A DNA stretch of 46,216 nt from an uncultured Clostridium sp. (GCA_948471035.1 CAOKRC010000009.1:1-46216), one strand, 5' to 3'. Positions 27,389-39,295 are shown, counted from the first letter of the stretch. The notes: a model not told the origin generated them from the letters alone. A program made the numbers and translations.

Positions 27389-27643
27389 TTATTCATCTAA
27401 CCCTATATAATTTTTTACCATTTTTTCTAATAATTCATCTCTTTCGATTAAACGAATTAAATTTCTTGCATCTTTATTACTTGTTATATATGTTGGGTCT
27501 CCTGATAATATATATCCAACAATTTGATTAATTGGATTATATCCTTTTTCTAATAATGCTTGATATACTGTTTTTAAAATTTCTTTCGCACGTACATTTT
27601 TATCTTTTTCTACTGTAAAACTCATTGTTTTATCCATATCCAT
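27389..27643 (-). CDS. ireB: IreB-family regulatory phosphoprotein
   Basis: 84 residues: [40 protein letters not shown] and SGDPTYITS are the family signature. In Enterococcus IreB is phosphorylated by the PrkC homologue IreK and dampens cephalosporin resistance; prkC and stp are in this same window. It is usually encoded between alaS and ruvX; here ruvX follows but alaS lies 7 kb away. Start after AGGAGG. Confidence 0.92.
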   Translation of the reverse strand: MDMDKTMSFTVEKDKNVRAKEILKTVYQALLEKGYNPINQIVGYILSGDPTYITSNKDARNLIRLIERDELLEKMVKNYIGLDE

Positions 27644-27662
27644 AATACATTCCTCCTACACA

Positions 27663-28757
27663 TTAAATATTATTTATGTCACTTTCATTTTTATCTGCAT
27701 TATCTAAATATTCTTCTAGCTTTTTAGTTACATTTTCAAGAGCTGTCCCTTTATAATATGTTGTTAGCACAAAATTTAATTTTGGTATAGCATATCTAGT
27801 TTCTATATTTTCTATTTTATGTTCTAAGAATTCTTCAATCTTTAATTTTTCCAAATTAGTTTTTAAGTCTTGAACAAATTCTAAAACACCATCTATATCT
27901 ACTCCTGAAAATACTATTGCAAATTTAGGTCCCATATATCTTACAAATACATACTCTGGTGAAATATTTTCACTGATATAATTACTTACCTCTGTTATTA
28001 TATCATTACCTGTTTCTCTATTATATTCTTTATTTATTTCTTCAAGATTTGTTATTTTTAACATACATACTGTTGAAGTAGCATATTTATCAATTATCTT
28101 CTTTCCTTTACCATATAAATACTCTGCTGAATTAAGGCTCGAGAATAGGTCTTTTCTTGCAATACTTTCTACTGTATTTTGGTAAGATATTGTTTTATAT
28201 ACTGCTATAATGTTTTCTTTTACTACTTCTAATATTGTTGTGTCTATTTTATCGAATGCATGTGGTTCTCCACTTTCTATTATCCAATATCCAATATATA
28301 CATTATCTATATATAGAGGAAAGAACATTGCAGATTTGGCTCTTCCAAACTCCATAGTTTGATATGGCAATCTTTCTGTATCATTATTAACTGTAACATA
28401 TTTAGGAGTTGCCGTAGAAATACTATCTTTAAAAATTTCTTGATTATGAAGACTTCTTAGTGCTTCCCAATGCTGTTCTTGAACATTAGATGCTTTTATA
28501 GCATATTCTGTTCCATCAAACATTACTATTGTTGAATACTTAATATCATATTTTTCAATTAATATTTCATTTATTTTCTCTATTTTTTCATCTACTGTTG
28601 AATATTCTCCTATTGTATTCATGAAATCTTGTAATACATTTAAACCTGTTATTTTTTGATTAACATCTTTAAAATTTTGTATTCTTTTGTATACAACAAT
28701 ATTATACACTATTAATGCTATAATTATCCCTACAAGTAGGACCAAAACAAATATCAA
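27663..28757 (-). CDS. Membrane-anchored GAF + degenerate GGDEF protein
   Basis: About 364 residues. One N-terminal transmembrane helix (IFVLVLLVGIIIALIVYNIV) is followed by a GAF-like domain (about 40-190, SAMFFPLYIDNVYIGYWII) and a GGDEF-like domain in which the signature is FVRYMGPKFAIVFSG. The catalytic GG(D/E)EF is lost, so cyclic-di-GMP synthesis is unlikely; a binding or scaffolding role is possible. I prefer the TTG at 28757 because AGAGG lies eight bases before it; a GTG at 28766 is the alternative. It sits between the ParA-like gene and ireB and is probably co-transcribed. Confidence 0.7.
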   Translation of the reverse strand: MIFVLVLLVGIIIALIVYNIVVYKRIQNFKDVNQKITGLNVLQDFMNTIGEYSTVDEKIEKINEILIEKYDIKYSTIVMFDGTEYAIKASNVQEQHWEALRSLHNQEIFKDSISTATPKYVTVNNDTERLPYQTMEFGRAKSAMFFPLYIDNVYIGYWIIESGEPHAFDKIDTTILEVVKENIIAVYKTISYQNTVESIARKDLFSSLNSAEYLYGKGKKIIDKYATSTVCMLKITNLEEINKEYNRETGNDIITEVSNYISENISPEYVFVRYMGPKFAIVFSGVDIDGVLEFVQDLKTNLEKLKIEEFLEHKIENIETRYAIPKLNFVLTTYYKGTALENVTKKLEEYLDNADKNESDINNI

Positions 28758-28805
28758 TTTCGTCACCTCTACACTTCATTATTTTTTTATAAAAATGCAT
28801 CTATA

Positions 28806-31068
28806 TTATTTTTTACGATAATTATCCAATGGTCTATATTTATTATTTAGTAATGGGTACACCATATTTCCTAATTCTTTTAATGCTACCATAAAGTTTT
28901 TTGGATATCCATTTAAGGATACATTACAATTTACTAAACCTTCTAAGTATTTTGAATATACTTGTTCATCAAATGGTATTGAACAATATCTAACACTATC
29001 TTTATTGAATAGTTCTGTCATAAATGACATTGATGGATCATTATAATATGCCATTCCACCAATTATAACTTTAGGATTTAATCCTCTTATTTTTGTTTGT
29101 TTATTTATTACTATTCTTATTTTATCTTGTAATAATATATTTCTTGATTTTAAATCTCTTAAAAATGCTGTAAGTGATTGTATTGTAAGAATATCCATAC
29201 TTTGTATAAGATAAATCTCTTGTGAATTTTCAAAATATGTTATATCTGTATCAAAGTCGCAATCTATTAATACTAAAGAATAATTTTTTACTAAAGTTGC
29301 AAGTATTTCTTCATGATTTTCATTATTTTCTCCAGTTGGTAAAGATGTATACACTGTTAAATTGTTATTTACTTTTATTCCACTTGTTTCACCAGTTGCT
29401 AATTTACTTATAGAATTTACAGCCACTCTTCTTAATTCTTCTTCATTTTTAGTATATATAAAATAAGAGTTTTTATTTTTTGTTACATCCAATATTGCTG
29501 TTTTTATTCCCATTGAAGAGAAAAGTTCTCCTAAATTGTTTACTAAGAATGATGTTCCATTTTTTGTAGTTCCTACAAAAGATACTATTTTTTTGTCTTT
29601 TGAAAGTAATCCTTGTATATCTATATTTTGACGTGTAGATTTTTGTTCTAAAATTTCACTTGTATCTGCTACAGTATAATCACTATCTTTTAAAGCATTA
29701 TATTTTTGATTACTAAAATCTTCTTCAGTTTTATAGATATCTTCCTCTAAAACATTATCATTATTTTCTTCTATTCCTGGTAAAATATTTTCGTTTTCAT
29801 TTTGTTCGTCTTTTTCAAAACCAGGTAGTAGATTATCTACTGTTTCTTCCATTGTTTCTTCTATTCCTGGTAAAACTGTTTGTTCTGCTTCTTCATATAA
29901 ATCAAATAAATTAACATTATTTTGTGCTTTTTCTTCTTCAACCTTTGTTTCTACAACTTTTTTAGGTCTACCTCTTCCCCTTTTTGGAGCTTCCTCTTTA
30001 TTTTCTTCTACTTTATCTACAACTTTTTTAGGTCTACCTCTTCCTCTTTTTGGTTGTTCTTCTACTTTTTGAGTTGTTTTTTCACTTTTTTCTTTATTAG
30101 GTTTTGCCTCTTCTATTTCTTCATCTAATAAATCTTGTAAAGACATATTTTCTTCTGATAACTTCACATTGTTTTTTATAGTTTCACTTGTGATTTTGCT
30201 ATTATTTTCTTGTTGTTTTTTACTAAGTTTTGTTACTTTTTTTGTATCTACCGCTGATGGAACAATAACAGGCTTTGTCATTTTTGGTTTATTAGTTTGA
30301 TTTTCAATAAAATTTATTTTTAATGCTTCTTCTTTTTTCTCTTCTTTAACAGGTGTTTTTACCCCGCTACTACCAAATGACATAAGTGATTGATATTTTT
30401 GAGATTTAGTTTCTAAAACTGCTTTTACATTTAAAGGTAAAAATTTAATAATCACTTTTAATTGAGAATCTGTATATTGGTCAGCAATATTATTAAAACT
30501 ATCAACATATGCTTCTTCATTTTTCCCTATTTTTTTATAGTGTGCACGAATATTTTGTATTTCCATTTCACTAACTGTGTCTTCATTTTCTTCTTGATAT
30601 TGTGCATCTTCTGAGTCTATTTTATAATAAGCTTTTGCTTCTTTTTTTGTACGTGGTTTTCTTATTAGTTTACATACTTCCTCTATACTTCTATCTTGTC
30701 CTAATAATGCACTATATAAACCTATACTAAATAGTTTTACCAAGAATTGTTCAGATTTTGCACGTCTATCTGAACATATAAGTACTATTGGTGTATCACT
30801 ACCATCTACACTTGTAGCTTCATCACTAATACTATCTAATTTATCAAATATAAAGCGATCAATTGCTTCATAGTCATTATTTGCAAATGGCTCTAAATCT
30901 TCACTTATGACAATTCTATCATAAGTTTTATCTCTTCCGTATCTCTTTTAATATTGCGTTAAAGTAATAAACATTTTTATAAGATATTATTTCTTTATAA
31001 TCCTTTTGATATTTTTTAACAATAGATTCTGTTATATTATCATTACTTACTGCAAACAAAACTTTCAT
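28806..31068 (-). CDS. ParA/MinD-like ATPase with receiver-like N terminus and AT-hooks, needs +1 shift
   Basis: 753 residues after one shift. Residues about 1-135 (MKVLFAVSNDN...) resemble a receiver-like fold. The middle is charged and repetitive, with two AT-hook-like motifs (PKRGRGRPKKVV) and repeats of VLPGIEE and LLPGFEK. The last 270 residues resemble a MinD/ParA ATPase (KIVSFVGTTKNGTSFLVNNL, then TAILDVTKN and YSLVLIDCDFDTD) but the P-loop lacks the usual GK(S/T). The order recalls TadZ/CpaE pilus-localising proteins. The frame breaks at codon 44, ATA CGG AAG AGA TAA; skipping a C at 30939 gives IGRDKTYDRIVISEDL. Twenty bases separate it from the membrane-protein gene upstream. Confidence 0.72.
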
Positions 31069-31088
31069 TAGTTATTTCCCCCAATTAA

Positions 31089-31493
31089 TTAATTTCTAAA
31101 TCCTTTTACCACAATTGCAAACACAAGTGGTAATACTTGGCATATTACAAAAATTGTAACAAAGCTTATAATAAGGAAAAGTCCTCTATCATGTACGTCT
31201 AATTTTCTTATACCTATTACATATTGCCATATAGCACCTACTGCAATGCCAACAAAACAAAGTGGTATACTATAAATACGAACTTTATTTAGCATGTATG
31301 CTGTAAATCCGTAGGCTTCTGATCCATATGCCTCATTATAATCTTCTATTTCTTTCATTTCTTTTTCTTTAATTTGTACTAATTGTCCAGTAGTACTTTC
31401 AGAAAGTGTGCGTTCTGTTGCATAAACAGAACAAGTGAAAAATACGCACATTACTGTAATTAAAGCTATTACTACTTTTTTCATTACATTCAT
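31089..31493 (-). CDS. Exported two-helix membrane protein
   Basis: About 134 residues. A signal peptide (VVIALITVMCVFFTCSVYA) is followed by a polar region and two transmembrane helices (YSIPLCFVGIAVGAIWQYVI and LFLIISFVTIFVICQVLPLV). Start is uncertain: GGAAGGGG precedes ATG codons at 31493 and 31484. I do not recognise the family. As first gene ahead of the ParA-like ATPase it may be its membrane partner; that is inference from position only. Confidence 0.65.
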   Translation of the reverse strand: MNVMKKVVIALITVMCVFFTCSVYATERTLSESTTGQLVQIKEKEMKEIEDYNEAYGSEAYGFTAYMLNKVRIYSIPLCFVGIAVGAIWQYVIGIRKLDVHDRGLFLIISFVTIFVICQVLPLVFAIVVKGFRN

Positions 31494-31672
31494 TGCCCCT
31501 TCCAAATCATAAATAGTTAGAGTTATTTTTTTACTTATATATCATACAATACAATTATAAAAATAGCAAGAATTTTTGGTAAAGTTTTTTGTTTTGTGAA
31601 TATGATTGTAAAAAAATTTAAATTATGATAAGTTATTAGTATAATAAAAAAATAGAAAGGAACTAGATATTT

Positions 31673-32884
31673 ATGAAAAATAACTTAGATACAAGTTCAA
31701 AAGCACTTATGTCGTGTGATTTAACTAATTCTATAGTAAGTTTATTTGGAGAAACTTTTTTAGTAGCATATTTTTTACAAATTTCAAACGAAAATATTGT
31801 ACAAGTATCAGTTTATTATATAATTATTTATGCATTATTAGGTTTAGGCAATATTTTATTGGGAAACATAATGAAAAAAAATCCTCATAAAAGAGTTATA
31901 ATATATAGATTTGGAATAATAATAAAGTCAATATATATATTACTAATAGTTTTATTTAAAGAAAATATAAGTAAATACTTTGTATTTGTTGCATTTTTCT
32001 ATGGATTAGCAGAGGTATTATATTGGGGAACTCATGATATAATGAACATAGAAATAGTAGAAAATGATAATAGAAAAAAATATATGACTATAAAAAGGAT
32101 ATTAAGCAAATTAATTAATATAGTAATTCCTATTATATTAGGAACATCAATAGAGCTTACATCTTTTACTAATATGTCTATATATATTTTTGTATTAACA
32201 TTAATTCAAATATTAATATCTTTATTTATAGATGTGAATAAATTTGGAATTAAAGGAACAAATGAAAAATATAGTTTGAAAAATTATATTAAAGCATTAT
32301 CAAAAAAACAAAAAGATAAGTTAAGCAAAATGTATAAATTAGCTTTTTTATATGGAATTATGATGGATACGATAAGAGTGTTAGTAGTTATTATAACAAT
32401 AATGACATTTAAAACATCTTTTAATTTAGGAATGCTAACTACATTATTTTCTATATGTTCGATGATATCATTATATATATTTAATAAACTGTATAAATCA
32501 ACTTACGCAAAACCATTATTAATTTTTTGTGTTGTACCTATTATAATAGGAGTTCTTTGTTTAATTGTAAATATAAATAAAACTACATTAATAATATATA
32601 ATTTTACATATAGTATTACAGTATATATCTTAGAAGTTATGTTTAAAATAAAAGAAGCTAATATTGTACGTGATTGTTCTTTAGAAAAATGGATAGTAGA
32701 ATATCATACCTTTATAGAAGGTTTTATGGATACAGGAAGAATAGTAGGATTTTTATTATTGCTTGTTATAGGTTTATTAAATAACGTACTGTATTTTAAA
32801 ATTTTACTTTTAATAGTTACTGTTAGTATACCTATTTATGCTAAAATAATGTATGAAGTCGAAAAGGAAGAAATGGATTTATAG
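31673..32884 (+). CDS. MFS-type transporter, substrate unknown
   Basis: 403 residues with about 12 hydrophobic segments and a central polar loop (NKFGIKGTNEKYSLKNYIKA). The intracellular loop KKNPHKRVIIYRFG between helices 2 and 3 fits a major-facilitator fold. Start after GAAAGGAACT. It faces away from the operon to its left and is followed by an imperfect inverted repeat (about 32935-33012, GAAGAGTAAAAAGTA against TACTTTTCACTCTTC) that may terminate it. Confidence 0.75.
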   Translation: MKNNLDTSSKALMSCDLTNSIVSLFGETFLVAYFLQISNENIVQVSVYYIIIYALLGLGNILLGNIMKKNPHKRVIIYRFGIIIKSIYILLIVLFKENISKYFVFVAFFYGLAEVLYWGTHDIMNIEIVENDNRKKYMTIKRILSKLINIVIPIILGTSIELTSFTNMSIYIFVLTLIQILISLFIDVNKFGIKGTNEKYSLKNYIKALSKKQKDKLSKMYKLAFLYGIMMDTIRVLVVIITIMTFKTSFNLGMLTTLFSICSMISLYIFNKLYKSTYAKPLLIFCVVPIIIGVLCLIVNINKTTLIIYNFTYSITVYILEVMFKIKEANIVRDCSLEKWIVEYHTFIEGFMDTGRIVGFLLLLVIGLLNNVLYFKILLLIVTVSIPIYAKIMYEVEKEEMDL

Positions 32885-33043
32885 TATAAGCTATATTAAT
32901 TATTAACTTTAAAACTAGAATTTTTGTATTCAAAAAGTGAAGAGTAAAAAGTACAAAATTGCTTTTATAATTTTCCTAAAACATATTTGATACTTTTCAC
33001 TCTTCATTTTTATCTCTTAATTCTTGCCGTAAAGCAAGTTTGG

Positions 33044-33118
33044 TGGTTGGGCTGGCTAGATTCGAACTAGCGCATGCCAGAGTCAAAGTCTGGTGCCTTA
33101 CCGCTTGGCTACAGCCCA
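33044..33118 (-). tRNA. tRNA-Gln(TTG)
   Basis: A 75-base cloverleaf with encoded CCA. Acceptor TGGGCTG/CAGCCCA, anticodon arm CCAGA-CTTTGAC-TCTGG with anticodon TTG, T loop GTTCGAATC. A small stem (CTTGC/GCAAG) follows downstream. Confidence 0.96.
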
Positions 33119-33140
33119 ATATAATTTTATATAATATAAA

Positions 33141-33218
33141 TGGGGTGGAATATGGGACTCGAACCCATGGTCTCCAGTGCCACAAACTGGCGCGTTAACC
33201 AACTACGCTAAATCCACC
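33141..33218 (-). tRNA. tRNA-His(GTG)
   Basis: Anticodon arm CCAGT-TTGTGGC-ACTGG with anticodon GTG, T loop GTTCGAGTC, encoded CCA. An extra 5' G (33218) faces C73, as expected for tRNA-His. The acceptor has one T-T mismatch at the 6-67 position (GTGGATT against ATTCCAC). Confidence 0.96.
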
Positions 33219-33219
33219 A

Positions 33220-33255
33220 TTTTGCGTTGTTACATATCTTTGTAACAACGCAAAA
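33220..33255 (-). promoter_or_regulatory. 15-bp hairpin in the tRNA-His leader
   Basis: TTTTGCGTTGTTACA pairs perfectly with TGTAACAACGCAAAA around a short loop. The stem ends one base from the mature 5' end of tRNA-His. It may guide 5' processing or be an attenuator. Confidence 0.6.
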
Positions 33256-33258
33256 TAT

Positions 33259-33287
33259 ATTTTACCTAAATTCGATTATTTTGTCAA
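33259..33287 (-). promoter_or_regulatory. σA promoter for tRNA-His and tRNA-Gln
   Basis: TTGACA (33282-33287), a 17-base spacer, TAAAAT (33259-33264). Confidence 0.85.
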
Positions 33288-33369
33288 TATTTTTTTATAG
33301 TTTTATTCTAATTTTTTTAAATAATTGTATTTTTCCTTTATATTTTCTAAAACACATATATCTCAAATA

Positions 33370-34050
33370 TTATTCTTTTGCAAGTATTATTAATCTTCCT
33401 TTACTATCATCTGTACAAGTTGATAAAGATATTTCTCTTGCACCATTTGTATCCCTCGTAATATATTCTGAATCTGTTTCTGTTGTTTTGTATGTTTTAT
33501 ATATTGTATATTTTATTTTTGTTCCTGTATTGTCTGTTATGTATATAATATCTCCTTCTGCTAGTTGTTTATTCTTCCCAAAGAAAGCACCATTTCTATA
33601 ATTATGCCCTACTATTGTTGTATTTCCCACTTTATTTAATCCTGGTCCATAATAATAAGCAACTGCAACTTGTATTGATTTTGGTGTTACTTTATCCAAA
33701 ATTGGATATTTTATACCTGTTTTTGGTATTTCTATTGTACCTAATACATTATATCCTTTATATGTTGGAACTTTTACAGAGGCTGAACCACTATTATTAC
33801 TTGTATTTGTCTCTATTTCTCCTACTGGGTCAATTACAGTTGAAACCGAATTATTTTCATTACTAACTTTGTTTTGTGGTGTAGTATTTCTTATTTGTTC
33901 TTCATATTGAGCTATAAAATCTTCTGCATCTTTATCTATATAATATTTTCTATAGAAGTCGTATCCTAAAAATCCAATTAGTGCTAAAATGACGATTATA
34001 ACTATAATAAGTATAACTGTAAGCACATTACTATATTTATTATTAAACAT
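33370..34050 (-). CDS. Sortase (class D-like)
   Basis: 226 residues. N-terminal membrane anchor (VLTVILIIVIIVILALIGFL), a Ser/Asn/Thr-rich stalk, then the sortase barrel: LGTIEIPKTGIKYPIL, IVGHNYRNGAFFG with the catalytic His, and LSTCTDDSKGRLIILA with the catalytic Cys and Arg. A transpeptidase that joins surface proteins to peptidoglycan or pilins to each other. No LPxTG substrate is visible in the window. Start after AGGAGG. Confidence 0.9.
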   Translation of the reverse strand: MFNNKYSNVLTVILIIVIIVILALIGFLGYDFYRKYYIDKDAEDFIAQYEEQIRNTTPQNKVSNENNSVSTVIDPVGEIETNTSNNSGSASVKVPTYKGYNVLGTIEIPKTGIKYPILDKVTPKSIQVAVAYYYGPGLNKVGNTTIVGHNYRNGAFFGKNKQLAEGDIIYITDNTGTKIKYTIYKTYKTTETDSEYITRDTNGAREISLSTCTDDSKGRLIILAKE

Positions 34051-34204
34051 ATAAATCTACCTCCTTATTTTTTCTCTTGTTACATACTTATTTTTATTAT
34101 ACCACATTTTATTACTTTTTCCTACAATTTTTGTGTATTTTTTATATTTTTGTTAATGTTTAGCTTAATATTATCGTAACCAGCGTGAGTGTAGTAATAT
34201 ATTT

Positions 34205-36333
<2,129 letters not shown>

Positions 36334-36386
36334 ATATATTCCCTCTCACTCTTTTAATTTATGCTCTAAATTATATTACAGCATAC

Positions 36387-36420
36387 ACAAAAAAGCAAGT
36401 AAAAATTCTTGCTTTTTTGT
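36387..36420 (-). terminator. Terminator ending the structured RNA ahead of alaS
   Basis: ACAAAAAAGCAAG and CTTGCTTTTTTGT form a 13-bp stem with an eight-base loop; symmetrical, so it could work on both strands. It lies 54 bases before alaS. Confidence 0.8.
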
Positions 36421-36655
36421 GGTTCTATGTTACTGTTCAGCTCATCTTGTTTACGATCCGATACCAGTAAGTAATTTTTAGTAAAAGACTGTACATTAAG
36501 AAAAATGATATATATTTATTTTAGAAATGCAAAATTTAACCACGTGGGGACCGATGAGTGCTGTTAAGGCTTTGCCTGTTACAGCCCCCCATTGGGAAGG
36601 TTATAATCTGGAATGAATAAAATAAATATATACCATTTTTCTGGACTGCCTAACT
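36421..36655 (-). ncRNA. Candidate structured RNA, 6S-like rod
   Basis: On the minus strand, AGAAAAATGGTATATATTTA and its downstream partner (about 36500-36523 with 36618-36642) pair over more than 20 bases. One pair is G·U on this strand but A·C on the other, so the transcript is leftward. Inside lie an AACC/GGTT stem, bulges and a GC-rich end (GGGGGGCTGTAACAGGC and GCCTTAACAGC, then TCCCC). A long closing helix, an internal bubble and a terminal stem recall 6S RNA, but I could not match its consensus. No long protein frame crosses it. It is followed by a terminator. Confidence 0.45.
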
Positions 36656-36664
36656 ATAACAGTT

Positions 36665-37221
36665 CTAAATTTCCATTTGACTACTTAAGAAACCTGCTGC
36701 TGATTGAACTACTTTTAGTTCTGATTCTCCCATTTTTGTGTTTGCATCTTTTGATAATAGTATAACACTTCCTATTACATCTCCTCCTGAAACAATTGGG
36801 TATACTACTTGTGAATTAAATTTTCTTTCTTTATTATCATTTTTAGTTATAGGTATCGAAATTTCATTATTTTCTTTACTTGTATAAACTTCTTTATCTT
36901 CTAATAATTGTTCTAATTCCTTGCTTAAATCTTGTTCTAAAAATTCTTTTTTAGCTCCTCCGTGATACTGCAATTACTGTATCTTTATCAGTTATACAGG
37001 CAATATGTCCTGTTGTTTTTGATAAAGTTTCTGCATATCCGGCTAGCAAATTCAGAAAGTTCTCCTATTGGAGAATATTTCTTTAAAATAACTTCCCCTT
37101 CTTTATCAGTAAAAATCTCTAAAGGATCTCCTTCTTTTATTCTCAAAGTTTTTCTTATTTCTTTTGGTATAACAATTCTACCTAAATCATCAATTCTTCT
37201 AACTACTCCTGTTGCTTTCAA
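36665..37221 (-). CDS. spoVT: Stage V sporulation regulator SpoVT, needs two +1 shifts
   Basis: An AbrB-type DNA-binding domain (MKATGVVRRIDDLGRIVIPK, EIRKTLRIKEGDPLEIF) is followed by a GAF-like domain. SpoVT tunes σG genes in the forespore. The frame breaks twice: AGC CGG at codon 61 (C at 37041) and TCA CGG at codon 87 (C at 36962). Two skips give ASGYAETLSKTTGHIACITD and VIAVSGGAKKEFLEQDL, a 184-residue protein of normal length. With no shift only the DNA-binding domain plus a false tail is made; with one, a truncated GAF. Start is TTG behind AAGGAGGG. Confidence 0.92.
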
Positions 37222-37348
37222 AATTTTCCCTCCTTTTAAATCTAAGTTTAGATTTATTATTTGTTTTGGAAAATTTTTTATTCATATTTTTGACATTTTT
37301 TTGAATTTATACTTTTACTAGTTCCTTTTTATAACATAATTAACTATA

Positions 37349-39295
37349 CTATTTATACTGTTCTAATATATATTCTAATTCATTAGAAAATTCTCTAAGC
37401 ATTACAATTTTTATTGTTGCTTCTTTATTTTTTGTATAATCATCTATTAATTGTTTTAAATGAGTTATATTATTCATTTCAGGCTCAATTTCATTTTTGT
37501 GTAATCTAACTCTATTTGCTAACTTTTCTTTTATATTTACTACGTCTTCATTGCTTGCACATGATATTCTTTGAAATGTCTGAAATGCATCATAATATTT
37601 GAATATTGGAATATTCATACACTCATTATCAAATCTCTCATAAAATGTTTCCATATGCATTGGTATACATTTAAATATTTCTTCTGCTTTTTCAATATAC
37701 ATTCTATCTTTTAATTGCACATTTAATTTATAGAAATGTTTCAATATTTCCTCTACATCTTCATTTGCTTCTCCCACTGAAATTTGTGCTAATTCTTCTT
37801 CTACATTTTCGCAATACGAAGAAGTAAGTGAAGCTATATTCATACCATTAAGAAATATACTTTTTATTGTTCGCATATCATATTTTATTAAATCTTTTTT
37901 TATAAAATAATTAAAATATGTAAATAATTTTACTATATCAATTAGTCTTACTTTACCAGTTTTTACATCTTCAATTACTTCATCTATTATGCCTTGGAAT
38001 TGGTCATCATTAATTTTCCAGTATTCTTCTGTAAGAAGTCTTTTATATCCTGGAAGTTTATCAGTATCAACTGTGTTTATAATTACTTCCATATTGTTTT
38101 TAAATACTTTCATATCAAAAATTCTTGTACGTACATATATTTCTATGAATTTGAAAAATCTATATTCTGTTTTAAAGTTATAATAATAATTATTATCAAA
38201 TTCTTTTATATAAAATTGTCTATTGTCCATTAACAAAACTCTTGAAGATACTAAAATTGATTTATATTCCTCATTATCTTTAATGTTTATAAATTTATCT
38301 TTTGTTACTTTTCCAGCTTTAATTTCAAATGATATAGCTATTGTAAATATAAGCATTGTTTGTAGTACTCTACTATTTGTTTTTGGATAATTTTTATTTA
38401 CCATTTCAAAAATTTTTCTAAAATCATTTAGTGCATGTTTTAAAATTCTTAAGTTCCTTGTTCCACTTTTATTAAATGTTGAAACTATTAGTCCTGTATT
38501 TTCTCTTAAAAATCTTATTAACCCTTCATTTGTTTCATATCTCATTAATAGTCCATTAATAATATAATTAAACTCTGGAGCATATTCAAATGTTTCCCCT
38601 ATTAATTTTTCTTTTATTCTTTCATAATCATTTGCTTTATCAAATACAGTTTCTATTGTATCTTGAATTTTCTCTACCATTGGTTTATCAGTAGTTTTAG
38701 ATAAATCTCCTTCTTTATCTAAAAGGTATGTTGCTATAAATGTTTTCATTTCGAGATTGCTACTTTTTAGTTTTGTAGCTAGCTCTTTTTCATTACATAT
38801 TATTATTGTTTTTATATGGTCATGCTCTACGAAATTGTTTATATATCCTAGAATATCAATAACATCTACATTGGCTCTTTCAAGGTCATCAAAACATAAT
38901 ATTTTATCATCTGTTGAAAAGAAATTTGCATAATCTACCCTATCTCCATTTTGCGTAACTCCAAAGAAGTTTGCCATATCTAAACCTGTTTTTGCATATT
39001 CAGGTATTGTAGTTTGATTGTTTGATTGCATATATTTTTTTAAGTTTTTATCCATTAGCTGTGTTGTTTCTATAAATATTTTTTTACTTATTTCTTCTAG
39101 GTTTGATATACCATATAAAGACATATAAATTGTAGTATATTTTTTTCCATTTAATTGCATAGACTCTATTTTGTTTTTAATTTTATGGTTCCAAAAATAG
39201 GTTTTTCCGCTTCCCCATTCACCATTAATCATAATTGCATAATCTGTATAATCATTTCTTACATAGTCTAATATACTCTCAACTAAATCTTCCAT
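37349..39295 (-). CDS. KAP-family P-loop NTPase
   Basis: 648 residues. Walker A is INGEWGSGKTYFWN near residue 25 and Walker B is ILCFDDLERAN near 135, typical of KAP NTPases. The remainder is helical with no recognised domain. Members are often mobile and several take part in anti-phage defence or membrane-linked processes; no transmembrane pair is obvious here. GGA AGC GGA in the Walker motif holds CGG out of phase and is intact. Between spoVT and comF, with 13 bases to the latter. Confidence 0.8.
   Translation of the reverse strand: MEDLVESILDYVRNDYTDYAIMINGEWGSGKTYFWNHKIKNKIESMQLNGKKYTTIYMSLYGISNLEEISKKIFIETTQLMDKNLKKYMQSNNQTTIPEYAKTGLDMANFFGVTQNGDRVDYANFFSTDDKILCFDDLERANVDVIDILGYINNFVEHDHIKTIIICNEKELATKLKSSNLEMKTFIATYLLDKEGDLSKTTDKPMVEKIQDTIETVFDKANDYERIKEKLIGETFEYAPEFNYIINGLLMRYETNEGLIRFLRENTGLIVSTFNKSGTRNLRILKHALNDFRKIFEMVNKNYPKTNSRVLQTMLIFTIAISFEIKAGKVTKDKFINIKDNEEYKSILVSSRVLLMDNRQFYIKEFDNNYYYNFKTEYRFFKFIEIYVRTRIFDMKVFKNNMEVIINTVDTDKLPGYKRLLTEEYWKINDDQFQGIIDEVIEDVKTGKVRLIDIVKLFTYFNYFIKKDLIKYDMRTIKSIFLNGMNIASLTSSYCENVEEELAQISVGEANEDVEEILKHFYKLNVQLKDRMYIEKAEEIFKCIPMHMETFYERFDNECMNIPIFKYYDAFQTFQRISCASNEDVVNIKEKLANRVRLHKNEIEPEMNNITHLKQLIDDYTKNKEATIKIVMLREFSNELEYILEQYK

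Noticed and set aside
36421-36655. The RNA ahead of alaS as a T-box or SRP RNA
   Set aside because: There is no GGTGGTACCGCG core and no SRP apical loop (GGAAGGAAGCAG type).
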